The translations under genes and the position numbers were made by a program. Below are positions 25,229 through 34,323 of a stretch of 64,000 nucleotides of DNA, in pieces. The notes beneath the pieces are model-generated. The model was not told the origin of the DNA. It did no database searches and saw only the letters and a list, made by a program, of their open reading frames with translations. Source of the DNA: Fuerstiella sp. Lineage in GTDB: Bacteria; Planctomycetota; Planctomycetia; Planctomycetales; Planctomycetaceae. Each line of letters opens with the position of its first letter. Position 1 is the first letter of the stretch. Where the stretch lies: the NCBI GenBank assembly GCA_022843805.1, contig JALHMY010000012.1, forward strand, positions 1 through 64,000, written 5' to 3'.

Positions 25229-26113
25229 ATGGCTGCTCGAAATCCAGAAGAAGTCCTGAAGGAAGTCCGCCGCATCCAGATCGTCGCACGTCGGCAGGTC
25301 AACGATTTGCTGGCTGGCGAATACCAGAGCGTCTTTAAGGGACGCGGTATGGAGTTCGACACGGTTCGGGAGTACCTTCCGGGCGACGAGATTCGCAGTA
25401 TTGACTGGAACGTTACTGCTCGTTCCGGAGCTCCTTACGTCAAGACATTTTGCGAAGAGCGTGAACTGACGGTTCTGCTGGCTGTGGATGTTTCGGCATC
25501 CGGAGCGTTTGGATCGCAGCGGCTCACCAAGATGGAAACGGCGGCCGAAGTGGCGGCCGTGCTGATGTTTACAGCTCGAAAGAATAATGACAAAGTCGGT
25601 CTGCTGTTCTTTGCGGAAGATGTGATTCGCTATATTCCTCCTCGCAAGGGACGAGGAAATGTGCTTCGACTGATTCGTGAGATTCTGGCAGCGGAACCTG
25701 TCAGGGCGGAGACCAATATCAGCCGGGCTCTCGAGTTTATCGGCCGGGTACAGCGACGTCGGTGTGTTGTGTTTCTGATGAGCGATTTTCTGGGCCCTGA
25801 CTGCTCCAGAGCACTGGCCGTTGCCAACCAGCGACACGACTGTATCGCCGTGACATTGCAGGATCCCCGTGAAGCAGAACTGCCCGATGTGGGCTTTCTG
25901 ACGCTTCGGGATGCGGAGACGGATGAGATTCTTGAGCTGGATACTCGACATCCCAAAGTGCGTGCGCTGTTTGCTAAGGCGGCGGCTGATCGTGAACAGC
26001 GACTTTCCGGATGGCTGCGTCGGGCAGGCGTCGACAGGCTTGAGATTCGTACGGATCAGCCATATTCACGAAGTCTGCAGAGATTCTTTCATATGCGGGA
26101 GCGACAGCGATGA
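25229..26113 (+). CDS. DUF58 protein with VWA-like fold
   Basis: This 294-residue protein has the DUF58 signature at about residues 35-75 (FKGRGMEFDTVREYLPGDE then IRSIDWNVTARSG), which always accompanies MoxR. A VWA-like metal site follows in LLAVDVSASGAF (about 83-94). Later strands include VGLLFFAEDV and CVVFLMSDFLGPD. It starts six bases after the moxR-like stop and its stop overlaps the next ATG by four bases (ATGA). No membrane segment is present, unlike many DUF58 proteins, so it is probably cytoplasmic and membrane-associated through partners. Confidence 0.93.
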   Translation: MAARNPEEVLKEVRRIQIVARRQVNDLLAGEYQSVFKGRGMEFDTVREYLPGDEIRSIDWNVTARSGAPYVKTFCEERELTVLLAVDVSASGAFGSQRLTKMETAAEVAAVLMFTARKNNDKVGLLFFAEDVIRYIPPRKGRGNVLRLIREILAAEPVRAETNISRALEFIGRVQRRRCVVFLMSDFLGPDCSRALAVANQRHDCIAVTLQDPREAELPDVGFLTLRDAETDEILELDTRHPKVRALFAKAAADREQRLSGWLRRAGVDRLEIRTDQPYSRSLQRFFHMRERQR

Positions 26114-27240
26114 ACATGTCAGCTCCCGAATTTCGGTATTGCAGAGCACATCCTGCTGCGCCACGGATATTGTACGTGATACTGCTGGTGCTGGCTGGCT
26201 GCGGTTCGGCCAGCGATCCTCAAAATCAGTCAGGTGATTCAGCGGCCTCCGGCGAATGGATTGAGCGCTCTACTGAAAAAGGTCCGGTCAGGCTGACCGT
26301 TCGACTGACTCCTCGTGAACCTCGCCTTTCAGATCTGGTACAGATGGAGGTGAGTGTCAGTGCAGAACCTGATGTGGAGATTAAAGCGCCGGCATTTGGA
26401 GAAGCGGCCGGTGATTTCGTTGTTCGTGACTATACGGAAGTACGTGAAGAGTCGCGGGTACGTGCTGAATCGCCGACCGATAACACTCGATTGTTTCGAT
26501 ATCAGCTTGAGCCCATGCATGCGGGCAAACATCTGATTCGATCGGTGGCGGTGGAATTTGTGGATCATCGGGCTGCGTCGGAGTCGAAGGGCCAGCTGGC
26601 GATGATTGAATCTGAACCGCTGGAGGTACTGATAACGTCCGAGCTGGGCGATGAAGTTCCCGATCTTTCGGCTCTGGATCCCATGTTGCCTCCTCGTGCA
26701 CTGGAAGAGTCCTTTCCATTCGCATGGATGTTTTTGATTGCGATTCCGGTGTTATTGGCCGCCATCATTTTCATTGTGCGAAGGCGAAGAACGGCAGAGA
26801 CCATTGCGGAGCGCCAGTTGACTCCGGAAGAAATTGCACATACGGCACTCGCACGGCTCCTTGGGGAAAATCTGCCGCGGCAGGGCAGGTTTGGCGAATT
26901 TTACCTGAGGCTGACCGGCATTGTGCGGTACTACATTGAAGGAACGACCGGTCTTCGAGCACCCGAGCAGACGACGGAGGAGTTTCTGAGGGCCATGCGT
27001 GTTCGAGCCATTTTTCCGCCCGCTCGTGCGATCCACCTCCAGGAATTTCTCGAAGCTGCCGACATGGTGAAGTATGCGGCCATGCAGCCCGGTGATGGAC
27101 AGATCAGTCTGTCGATTGATCGGGCAAGGGAGTTTGTGGGGCTGACTCGCTCGAACGTTCCGCAGCGCGAAGATGGTCGTCCTGATCAGGCCGCATCGTC
27201 GGCTGGAGCTGCTGATTCTGCTGCGGTCGGGGAGGCATAG
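26110..27240 (+). CDS. Lipoprotein with DUF4381-like region in the Bat-like operon
   Basis: This 376-residue protein has a lipobox LLVLAGC (about 24-30). Residues 45-185 form a BatD-like beta-rich extracytoplasmic region (VRLTVRLTPREPRLSDLVQ, YQLEPMHAGKHLIRS). A transmembrane helix follows at about 203-222 (FAWMFLIAIPVLLAAIIFIV) with RRRR after it. The cytoplasmic tail (230-340) resembles DUF4381 (FGEFYLRLTGIVRYYIEG, TTEEFLRAMRVR). The very C-terminus is Ala/Ser-rich. Either the lipobox or the later helix anchors the protein. It overlaps the DUF58 gene by four bases. It probably links the extracytoplasmic side to the MoxR/VWA machinery; no specific name is justified. Confidence 0.8.
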   Translation: MNMSAPEFRYCRAHPAAPRILYVILLVLAGCGSASDPQNQSGDSAASGEWIERSTEKGPVRLTVRLTPREPRLSDLVQMEVSVSAEPDVEIKAPAFGEAAGDFVVRDYTEVREESRVRAESPTDNTRLFRYQLEPMHAGKHLIRSVAVEFVDHRAASESKGQLAMIESEPLEVLITSELGDEVPDLSALDPMLPPRALEESFPFAWMFLIAIPVLLAAIIFIVRRRRTAETIAERQLTPEEIAHTALARLLGENLPRQGRFGEFYLRLTGIVRYYIEGTTGLRAPEQTTEEFLRAMRVRAIFPPARAIHLQEFLEAADMVKYAAMQPGDGQISLSIDRAREFVGLTRSNVPQREDGRPDQAASSAGAADSAAVGEA

Positions 27241-27243
27241 AAT

Positions 27244-28320
27244 ATGGAGGCCTTTCGATTTCAGTCCTGGTACTGGCTGCTGATTGCGCCTGTGGTGGGA
27301 TTGCTGCTGCTGTGGCGAATCAGACGCGCGCCGCGTCCGGCTGCCGTTTTTTCGAGCATTGCCGATTTGAAAAACCTGCCCGTGACATTGATGCAGCGGA
27401 TTCGGCGGCTGTTGCCCTGGCTGTATGCGGGCGGCCTGTGCCTCGTCGTGCTTGCGCTCGCCAGACCACAGTCGGGCAAATCAGAATCGAGAATCAGCGG
27501 GCAGGGGATCGCCATTGAAATGGTTCTGGATATTTCCGGGTCGATGGAGGCTCTGGATTTTCAGCTGGATGGTCGTGACGTCAGTCGACTGGAGGCGGTC
27601 CGGCATGTGATTTCCAGTTTTGTGCTTGGTTCTGACGAAGGCGATCTGGGCGGCCGGAAGGACGACCTGATTGGTCTTGTGGCGTTTGGTGGATTCGCGG
27701 ACAGCAAGTGTCCGCTGACACTGGATCATGGTGCACTTGTCGATATCGTTAATGGGCTTCAGATTCCAAAGCCTGTGCGTGACCGTCAGGGACGCGTCAT
27801 CAACGAAGCGGCGCTGCAGGAAGAGCTGGCAACAGCGATTGGGGATGGTGTGGCTCTGGGAGTTGACCGATTGCGGGCAGCCAATGCGAAAAGTCGGGTG
27901 CTCGTGCTGCTGACTGACGGTGACAACAATGCGGGAGTCATTGACCCGCGTGAGGCGGCAGAAATCGCCAAAGAGCTTGATATCAAAATCTACGCGATCG
28001 GTATTGGCACCAATGGAGTTGTGCCGGTGCCTCAGGAAGACGAATTTGGACGGACCATGCTGGTGCCTGCCCGCTTTCAGATTGACGAAGACTTGTTGCG
28101 TGAAATGGCAGCAACAACAGGCGGCCGGTACTTTCACGCTTCAGATTCCGATGGACTCCTGTCTGTCTATGAACAAATTGACCGGCTCGAGAAATCCAGC
28201 TTCGAGGAAACTCGATACACTGAGTATACTGAATTGTTTCCATGGTTTGCCGGGCCAGGGCTGGCCTTAATTCTGTCGGTCGGGATACTCCGGGAGACTC
28301 GGTTTCGTTCGTTACCCTGA
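27244..28320 (+). CDS. BatA-like membrane VWA protein
   Basis: This 358-residue protein has a transmembrane helix at about 9-24 (SWYWLLIAPVVGLLLLW), a second at about 56-75, a VWA domain at about 90-300 and a C-terminal helix at about 332-352. The metal-ion-dependent adhesion site is intact: DISGSM (97-102), with the Thr and Asp positions in LVAFGGFADSKCPLTLDH and LLTDGDNNAGV. GGGGAGG lies eight bases before the ATG. This is the classical BatA arrangement, a VWA domain held at the membrane. In the Bat systems of other bacteria these proteins affect aerotolerance or envelope integrity. Confidence 0.93.
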   Translation: MEAFRFQSWYWLLIAPVVGLLLLWRIRRAPRPAAVFSSIADLKNLPVTLMQRIRRLLPWLYAGGLCLVVLALARPQSGKSESRISGQGIAIEMVLDISGSMEALDFQLDGRDVSRLEAVRHVISSFVLGSDEGDLGGRKDDLIGLVAFGGFADSKCPLTLDHGALVDIVNGLQIPKPVRDRQGRVINEAALQEELATAIGDGVALGVDRLRAANAKSRVLVLLTDGDNNAGVIDPREAAEIAKELDIKIYAIGIGTNGVVPVPQEDEFGRTMLVPARFQIDEDLLREMAATTGGRYFHASDSDGLLSVYEQIDRLEKSSFEETRYTEYTELFPWFAGPGLALILSVGILRETRFRSLP

Positions 28321-28367
28321 GTGCACGGTAGAGTGCACGGTATTTCGTTTGTGACTTGTAGCTGATT

Positions 28368-31300
28368 ATGGAATGGCATCATCCTGAATACCTGTACCTG
28401 ATTTTGCCTCTGACGGTGGCATGGCTGGTACTTAAGATGTTTTCTGAGCGACGGCGGCGTCTGGCGAGGCAGGCGTTTGTCGCGGAAGCGATGTGGACTC
28501 GGATTCTGCCGGAAGAGTCGGCCGTGCGGTTCTGGGCAAAACTGCTGTTGCAGGAGGCCGCTATTATTCTGGGTCTGATGGCTCTGGCAGGTCCGCGATT
28601 TGGCACTCAGACGGAGCAGGTCATTCCTCGAGGAAGTGATCTTTACGTTCTGATTGATGTTTCGCGATCCATGCTGGCAGACGATGTACCTCCGTCACGG
28701 CTTGGCAGGGCAAAGGCCGACGTCGGTGCTCTGGTGAATCAGCTGGAAGGTGAACGGATCGGACTAATCGCCTTTGCAGGGCAGGCGGTTGTGAAATGTC
28801 CGCTGACCGTGGATTACGATTCCTTTCGAAGAGCGCTGCAGGAGCTGGATCCGGACAGTGCTCCGCGGGGAGGCACGGCGATCGGAGATGCGGTTCGCAA
28901 GGCATTGGAAGTCTTTCACGGGAAGGCCGAGCGAGATCAGGCTGTTTTGCTGATTACCGATGGAGACGATCAGGAATCTTATCCAATGGAAGCGGCTGCT
29001 CTGGCTGCAGAACGGAAGGTCACGATCTTTGCTGTGGGTCTTGGCGATGCCGAACAGGGCGCACGAGTTCCTCAGAAATCGGATGCCAGATCGGATTCCA
29101 AATCGTATGTGGAGTACGCAGGCGAACAGGTTTGGAGCAAGCTGCAGAGTACGTTGTTGCAGGACATGGCTCTGAAAACGTCCGGAGTTTATGTTCCGGC
29201 GGGTACTCGCACATATGATCTGGGTGAGCTCTACGCCAGCCATCTGCGTGGCCGAAAAGGCAGTGATGGAACGACGGTGCAGCGAGTTCGCCGGTCAGAG
29301 CAGTTTCAGATTTTTCTGTCACTCGCTCTGGCCGCATTGCTGATCGATCTCAGTATTGGCCGTTATCGAAGAACAGGTCCGGAACTTCCGGAGGCACATG
29401 GATCATCGATTCAGAATTCGGAGTCAAAAGCGCTTGACAATCCAAAAAATGCGGATGTGAAAATTCGCAGGACAAAGGATCTGGCAGCGACTGCTGTGTT
29501 GTTGCTGGTCGTTCACGCTCTGTGCGGTTCGATGGTGCAGGCCGCTGAGTCGAAAAAGCAGATTCGCGAAGGGCTTCAGCTTTATGCAGACGAGAAGTTT
29601 GATGAAGCCGGAAAGAAGTTTGCTGCGGCTGGAGCGGAGCTTACCAAAGAGAAATCGGCGGCTGCGGCAACCGCCGCGTTTGATGAAGCCTGTGCTCAGC
29701 ATCGACTGGGAAAGCGCGAGTCGGCCAGATCATTGTATCTGGAGGCCGGGCTCAGTCAGGACCGAGCACTGGCAACTGCCGCACATTTTAATCTGGGGAT
29801 GCTGGCCGCAGAACAGGCTCGATCGCTCGCCGGTGAACAGCCGGTCTCTGTATCCGCTGAGAAGCGGCAGGAGATACTGGATGAATTGCAGCAGGCGGTT
29901 GTTGCATGGCGGCATTGTCTGGAACTTCAGCCCGATCATCGGCAGGCCCGGCACAATCTGGAACTCGTCAGACAATGGGTCAAATACTACAACGATCAGT
30001 GGCGAGAACGGGATCGCGAAGAGCGCCGTCGCCAGTTGAATTTTCTGCAGTTCACGGAATATCTGATCCAGGCGCAAACCGGTCTGCGAGAAACCGTCAG
30101 CCTGCTGCCACAGAATACCCGGGCCGATACATTTGCCGAGCTGAAGCAGGCCCAGTCCGAGCTGGCGGAGGAGATTCCTTTTCTAATTGAGAAAATTGAT
30201 GAGGACCTGCGTTCGCAGTCAGTTCCCTCGCAGCCAGCCCCGGGTCAGCCGGGCTCAGGTCAGCCGGGCTCAGGTCAGCAAGTGCCGGGACAGCAAGCGC
30301 AGGGGCAGCCGGCCCCGCTCAGTGCTGAGGAGGCGAAGCAGCTGGAAGAGAGCATTTCAATGCTTCAGAAATGGGCGGAAGAATCAGAGAAGCAGATGCT
30401 GTCCGCGGTCAGCAGCCTGCAGGCTCGCAAGCCGGAAGATGTGATCACAAAGCAGCAGGCTGCGATTGAGGAACTCGACCGTATCTGGGACGCCGTGATT
30501 CCGTTCAGGCCTTTGCTGGATCGGGAATTGCAGGAACAGACGTCAATGGCTCGCATGCTGTCGTCTGGCGAGGAGGCTGGTTCCGCGGAAGAATCTGCTT
30601 CTGAAAATTCGAACGGCGGCACAACGCAGCTTCCGCCAGCGTCTGCGTCCGAATCACCCGCGTCGCCGACACCCGCATCGCCAGCGTCGCCTTCGCAGTC
30701 CCCGGTGACGCAGGATCCGGCAACGCTGCAGATTGCTGACGAGGACTTTGAAAAACTGAGGGAGTCACAGGACCGAATACTTCGCAAGGCGCGGCTTTTG
30801 AAACCGAAAGCAGAAGCGGAACTTTCTGATCTGGAGAATCAAACGGCCGAGCAGTCACAGTCATCTGCCGAGTCGCAGTCATCTGCCGAGCAGTCACCGC
30901 CGGTAGCGGCGCCTGTCTCCCCGGATCAGGAAGGTGCGACACCGGAGGATACGGAAAAGCAGAAAGAAGGACTTCGCCGCGCGATCGAGCTTGCTCCGAG
31001 GGCAGTGGACGAAATGCAGCTGGCGACGGAATCGCTTCAGAGCAGGGATCGCGAAAAGTCGTTTCTGCATGCGGAGGAAGCTCGTCGTATTCTGGAAGAG
31101 ATTCGAAAATCACAGCCGGAAAACAAGTCGGGGGAAGATCAGCAGGATCAGAAGAATCAGGATCAGAAGAATCAGGATCAGAAGAATCAGGACGAACAGA
31201 ATCAGGATCAGCAGCAGGAACAGCAAAAGAACGAGCAGTCAGAAGAGAATGAGGATCAGCAAAAGAAGGATTCGGACCAGCAGGATCAGCAAAAACAGGA

Positions 31301-31511
31301 TCAGCAAAAGTCGGATCAAAAAAAGTCGCAGGACGCAGAGAAAAAGAAGGACGATTCTCAGAAGGATCGGCAACAGCAGCAGCGGGTGTCGGCTGATCGG
31401 ATTGAAGAAGCCCTGCGAAGGGTGCGTGAGCGGCAGCAGGAGAAGCAGGAGCGGGATCGAGTGATGAGGCGTCGGGTACCGGGTCGTGCGCCCGTTGAAA
31501 AGGACTGGTAA
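28368..31511 (+). CDS. BatB-BatC-like fusion: membrane VWA plus TPR plus Q/K/D-rich tail
   Basis: This 1047-residue protein starts with two membrane helices (about 8-22 and 60-78) and a VWA domain with MIDAS DVSRSM (about 96-101) and LLITDGDDQES, then a closing helix near 318-334. At 370-392 a second signal-like segment, ATAVLLLVVHALCGSMVQA, is followed by a TPR region (about 395-560: GLQLYADEKFDEAGKKF, HFNLGMLAAEQA), as in separate BatC proteins. Downstream are Pro/Gln/Ser-rich linkers (QPGSGQPGSGQ near 625) and a long helical stretch. The tail at 922-1010 is an extreme Gln/Asp/Lys/Asn repeat (QDQKNQDQKNQ). The internal signal marks where two ancestral genes fused, or a missed gene boundary. 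Confidence 0.9.
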   Translation: MEWHHPEYLYLILPLTVAWLVLKMFSERRRRLARQAFVAEAMWTRILPEESAVRFWAKLLLQEAAIILGLMALAGPRFGTQTEQVIPRGSDLYVLIDVSRSMLADDVPPSRLGRAKADVGALVNQLEGERIGLIAFAGQAVVKCPLTVDYDSFRRALQELDPDSAPRGGTAIGDAVRKALEVFHGKAERDQAVLLITDGDDQESYPMEAAALAAERKVTIFAVGLGDAEQGARVPQKSDARSDSKSYVEYAGEQVWSKLQSTLLQDMALKTSGVYVPAGTRTYDLGELYASHLRGRKGSDGTTVQRVRRSEQFQIFLSLALAALLIDLSIGRYRRTGPELPEAHGSSIQNSESKALDNPKNADVKIRRTKDLAATAVLLLVVHALCGSMVQAAESKKQIREGLQLYADEKFDEAGKKFAAAGAELTKEKSAAAATAAFDEACAQHRLGKRESARSLYLEAGLSQDRALATAAHFNLGMLAAEQARSLAGEQPVSVSAEKRQEILDELQQAVVAWRHCLELQPDHRQARHNLELVRQWVKYYNDQWRERDREERRRQLNFLQFTEYLIQAQTGLRETVSLLPQNTRADTFAELKQAQSELAEEIPFLIEKIDEDLRSQSVPSQPAPGQPGSGQPGSGQQVPGQQAQGQPAPLSAEEAKQLEESISMLQKWAEESEKQMLSAVSSLQARKPEDVITKQQAAIEELDRIWDAVIPFRPLLDRELQEQTSMARMLSSGEEAGSAEESASENSNGGTTQLPPASASESPASPTPASPASPSQSPVTQDPATLQIADEDFEKLRESQDRILRKARLLKPKAEAELSDLENQTAEQSQSSAESQSSAEQSPPVAAPVSPDQEGATPEDTEKQKEGLRRAIELAPRAVDEMQLATESLQSRDREKSFLHAEEARRILEEIRKSQPENKSGEDQQDQKNQDQKNQDQKNQDEQNQDQQQEQQKNEQSEENEDQQKKDSDQQDQQKQDQQKSDQKKSQDAEKKKDDSQKDRQQQQRVSADRIEEALRRVRERQQEKQERDRVMRRRVPGRAPVEKDW
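31130..31390 (+). repeat. In-frame short tandem repeat in the VWA-TPR gene
   Basis: Units of about 15 bases (AGGATCAGAAGAATC) and related CAGCAAAAG/GATCAGCA units are repeated within the 3' part of the gene and encode the QDQKNQ-type tail. Length variation between strains is likely. It keeps the reading frame throughout. Confidence 0.8.
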
Positions 31512-31543
31512 TGTTTCACGGAATCGCCCGCGAATGGATGGCT

Positions 31544-31548
31544 GGAGG
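31544..31548 (+). promoter_or_regulatory. Ribosome binding site deciding the start of the BatD-like gene
   Basis: GGAGG lies six bases before ATG 31555, which begins MRSRVLVRPVLSAVFLLN, a proper signal peptide. This is preferred to the ATG at 31486 inside the previous gene. Confidence 0.75.
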
Positions 31549-31554
31549 TTGCCG

Positions 31555-33507
31555 ATGAGAAGCCGCGTGCTGGTACGACCAGTATTGTCAGCAGTATTCC
31601 TGCTGAATCTGCTTAGCGGCGGAGTATTCTGCGGCTGGGGCGGCATTGAAGCGGCGGCTGTTGCGGATGAGCCGGAGATTGAAGCATCGCTGAGTGCGGA
31701 GGAAATCTTTATTGGCGAAAGCGTGACGCTGCAGGTTGAAATTCGCCATTCGAAGAATCCCGGAGCTCCGGACATGGGGCCACTGAAGGAGCAGTTTGAC
31801 GTCGAGTCTCTCGGCGATCAGTCTCGCGATCAGTCGTCGACGTTTATTATCAACGGACGAGTTTCGCAGCAAAGCGTGCTGAGTCATGTTTATCTTTATC
31901 GACTGACGCCGCGGGCTGCCGGGAATCTGGAGATTCCTCCGATTCAGGGAACGGCTGACGGACAATCGCTGACAACAACTGCGCTGACGCTGAGAGTTCT
32001 TGATGCAGAAGTGCAGGATCTGGTGATTGCAGAAGTTCGGTCCGACACTCAAAGAGTCTATCCAACTCAGCCATTTGAAATTACTCTGAAGATACTTGTC
32101 CGTCCTCTGCCCGGCGACGAGGCTGGCAGTCCTTTGATGCCACTGCGCCGACAGCCGCCGAGACTGCAGATCAACTGGCTGGATGAGCCCGAAGGACTTG
32201 GCTCGGACGAGCGGTCTGCGTGGCTGCAGCCGCTGCTCGCTGAAAACGGAATTGGCTTCACTCTGAATGATGTGACAACACGATCCAGTTCCATTTTTTC
32301 CGGTCCGCAGCTGGCTGTTTTCGATCTTTATAAAGGGCGTGAAGTTCGCAACGGGCTGGATGGAGTGCCTGTCAGTTATTTTGTCTTCGAACTGACTCGG
32401 AAGTTTGTGCCGTCCAGAAGCGGGACTTTTACCTTTGGTCCGGCGATCGTGAAGGGCACGTTTGTGTCCGGTGTGGAAGGAGATCAATACACAGCGAAAC
32501 GGCTGGTTGCCATGGCCCCGGCAGCAATGATCGAAGTGCGTGATGTGCCATCACCTCGTCCGACGACCTACTGCGGCGGCATTGGCGAATATCGGATTGC
32601 TGCGTCAGCCGGTCCCACAAAATTGCGGGTGGGAGATCCATTGACGCTGACCCTGGTTCTGGAACGCGGAAAAGCGAGCGGCTCACTGGAGCTTTTGTCA
32701 GCTCCCGATCTGATGTCAATGCCTCAGCTGGCCAGCGACTTCGATGTGATCGACCGCAATCCCACCGGGCGGATCGAGGGGGATTCCAAGAAGTTTTCTT
32801 ATGCATTGCGTCCCAAAAGGCCGGGGGCGTCCATCCCATCACTGACCGTGACAACATTTGATCCGGTGAGCGAGAAGTTTACAGACACCACGACGGAAGC
32901 GATTCCGCTGGAGGTTACAGAAGCATCGTCAGTCAGCAGTTCTGATCTGGTAGGGGCAGTCGCGCAGACAGAAACTTCTGAGATTCGAACGAGTGCTGAA
33001 GGCATTTTTCAGAACGTTACCAGTTTGTCAGAGCTTTATGATCAGCGGGTCAGTATCCCCGTTTCAGTCAGTCTGGCGGCGATCGCGTGGGGACTCGCGG
33101 GAATTGGAGTTCTGGGTGTAAACACGTATCGCCGTCGATCGACCGATACTGTGTGGCAGCGTCGACAGCAGGCTCGACGCACTGCTCGCCAGCGGCTTGC
33201 TGATGCTCGAAGTGCATTGAACGGCGGTCAGATTCAGGAAAGTCTGAGTCTTCTGAGGCTGGGGATTGCCGGGCTGATTGCGGACCTCTGCAATAAAGTG
33301 ACAGAAGGGCTGACCGCCACCGACGTCAGCGCTATTCTTGCAAAGGCATCGGTTCCGTCTGATGATCGAATTCAGACGCAGAAGCTGCTGGAGACGATTG
33401 AGTCGGCTCAGTATGGAGCGGGACAGTCAGCGGATGTCTCCGGTATGCTTGAGACGGCGACAGCCCTGATTGAACGAATCGGCCCTTACCTTGAACGGGG
33501 GGCGTGA
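31555..33507 (+). CDS. BatD-like exported membrane protein
   Basis: This 650-residue protein has a signal peptide (about 1-36, VLSAVFLLNLLSGGVFCGW) followed by several Ig-like BatD domains. The first reads EIEASLSAEEIFIGESVTL, with the typical GESVTL. Others include VYPTQPFEITLKILVRP and KLRVGDPLTLTLVLERG. A transmembrane helix lies at about 507-527 (IPVSVSLAAIAWGLAGIGVL), followed by a cytoplasmic helical tail with TPR-like content (RQRLADARSALNGGQIQES). The start at 31555 rests on the GGAGG site. It lies 43 bp after the VWA-TPR gene and four bases before the BatE-like gene. It is a normal member of the Bat operon. Confidence 0.9.
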   Translation: MRSRVLVRPVLSAVFLLNLLSGGVFCGWGGIEAAAVADEPEIEASLSAEEIFIGESVTLQVEIRHSKNPGAPDMGPLKEQFDVESLGDQSRDQSSTFIINGRVSQQSVLSHVYLYRLTPRAAGNLEIPPIQGTADGQSLTTTALTLRVLDAEVQDLVIAEVRSDTQRVYPTQPFEITLKILVRPLPGDEAGSPLMPLRRQPPRLQINWLDEPEGLGSDERSAWLQPLLAENGIGFTLNDVTTRSSSIFSGPQLAVFDLYKGREVRNGLDGVPVSYFVFELTRKFVPSRSGTFTFGPAIVKGTFVSGVEGDQYTAKRLVAMAPAAMIEVRDVPSPRPTTYCGGIGEYRIAASAGPTKLRVGDPLTLTLVLERGKASGSLELLSAPDLMSMPQLASDFDVIDRNPTGRIEGDSKKFSYALRPKRPGASIPSLTVTTFDPVSEKFTDTTTEAIPLEVTEASSVSSSDLVGAVAQTETSEIRTSAEGIFQNVTSLSELYDQRVSIPVSVSLAAIAWGLAGIGVLGVNTYRRRSTDTVWQRRQQARRTARQRLADARSALNGGQIQESLSLLRLGIAGLIADLCNKVTEGLTATDVSAILAKASVPSDDRIQTQKLLETIESAQYGAGQSADVSGMLETATALIERIGPYLERGA

Positions 33508-33510
33508 AAC

Positions 33511-34323
33511 ATGCGGTGCTCTCTGCGACGAAGTTTACATCGTACGGGATTCGTTTTTCTGGTTTGTTTTTCCGCAGCAATCCTGTGGTCCGGTTTGGTG
33601 GCGGCGAGTGAGCTGTTAGCGGATACCAGTACACGTGAAGCCGCCTTTTTGAAGGCAAACGAACTGTTCGATCAGGCTGACAGTCCGGATGATTATCGTG
33701 CGGCGGCCCGCATGCTGGAATCCATTGTGACTGATGGTTATCAGAACGGCGCCGTTTATTACAACCTGGGAAATGCGTGGTTTCGAGCGGGTGAATATGG
33801 TCGCGCAATTCTGAATTATCGAAAGGCGATTCCCTGGCGGCCAGGGGATCCCTATCTGGCAGCAAATCTGCAACAGGCGCTGCAGCGAGCTCCCGGTCGT
33901 TTACCGGAACAGCCAGTGCCGTTCCGTACTCGTGTGCTGTTCTGGAGTTCCTGGTATTCGTTTCCGACGAAAGTGAAATTGTCCTGTGCGGGTTTTGTGC
34001 TGACCGCACTGATCACTCTGACTGCAGTGCTGTTGCGTAAGCCTCGGCTTCATCTGATGAGTGCTGCCGGGCTGGTACTTTCCGGACTACTGGCTGCTGA
34101 TGTTGCATTGAGCTATGACGAGGTGTATTCATCCAGTCGGGCAGTGATTACTCGTGAGACTGTTGCTCGTAAAGGAACGGGAAAGGACTACGAGCCTGCT
34201 TTTGATCAGTCGTTGAAGGACGGGGCGGAGTTCACGGTGCTCAGCGAAACAGCGGACTGGACTTTCGGCCATTTTGAGGGCATTGGAGACGGCTGGATAC
34301 GCAACGAAGATATCGCCCGTTAG
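33511..34323 (+). CDS. BatE-like TPR and SH3-type protein
   Basis: This 270-residue protein has a signal peptide or anchor at about 12-32 (GFVFLVCFSAAILWSGLVAA). One or two TPR motifs follow (YRAAARMLESIVTDGYQNG, VYYNLGNAWFRAGEYGRAI, about 58-110), then two membrane helices near 156-175 and 182-200. A C-terminal SH3-like segment reads VARKGTGKDYEPAFDQSLKD then GAEFTVLSETADWTFGHFE, ending GDGWIRNEDIAR. This matches BatE architecture. It is the last gene of the operon; the stop is directly followed by the 163-bp repeat array. Confidence 0.9.
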   Translation: MRCSLRRSLHRTGFVFLVCFSAAILWSGLVAASELLADTSTREAAFLKANELFDQADSPDDYRAAARMLESIVTDGYQNGAVYYNLGNAWFRAGEYGRAILNYRKAIPWRPGDPYLAANLQQALQRAPGRLPEQPVPFRTRVLFWSSWYSFPTKVKLSCAGFVLTALITLTAVLLRKPRLHLMSAAGLVLSGLLAADVALSYDEVYSSSRAVITRETVARKGTGKDYEPAFDQSLKDGAEFTVLSETADWTFGHFEGIGDGWIRNEDIAR

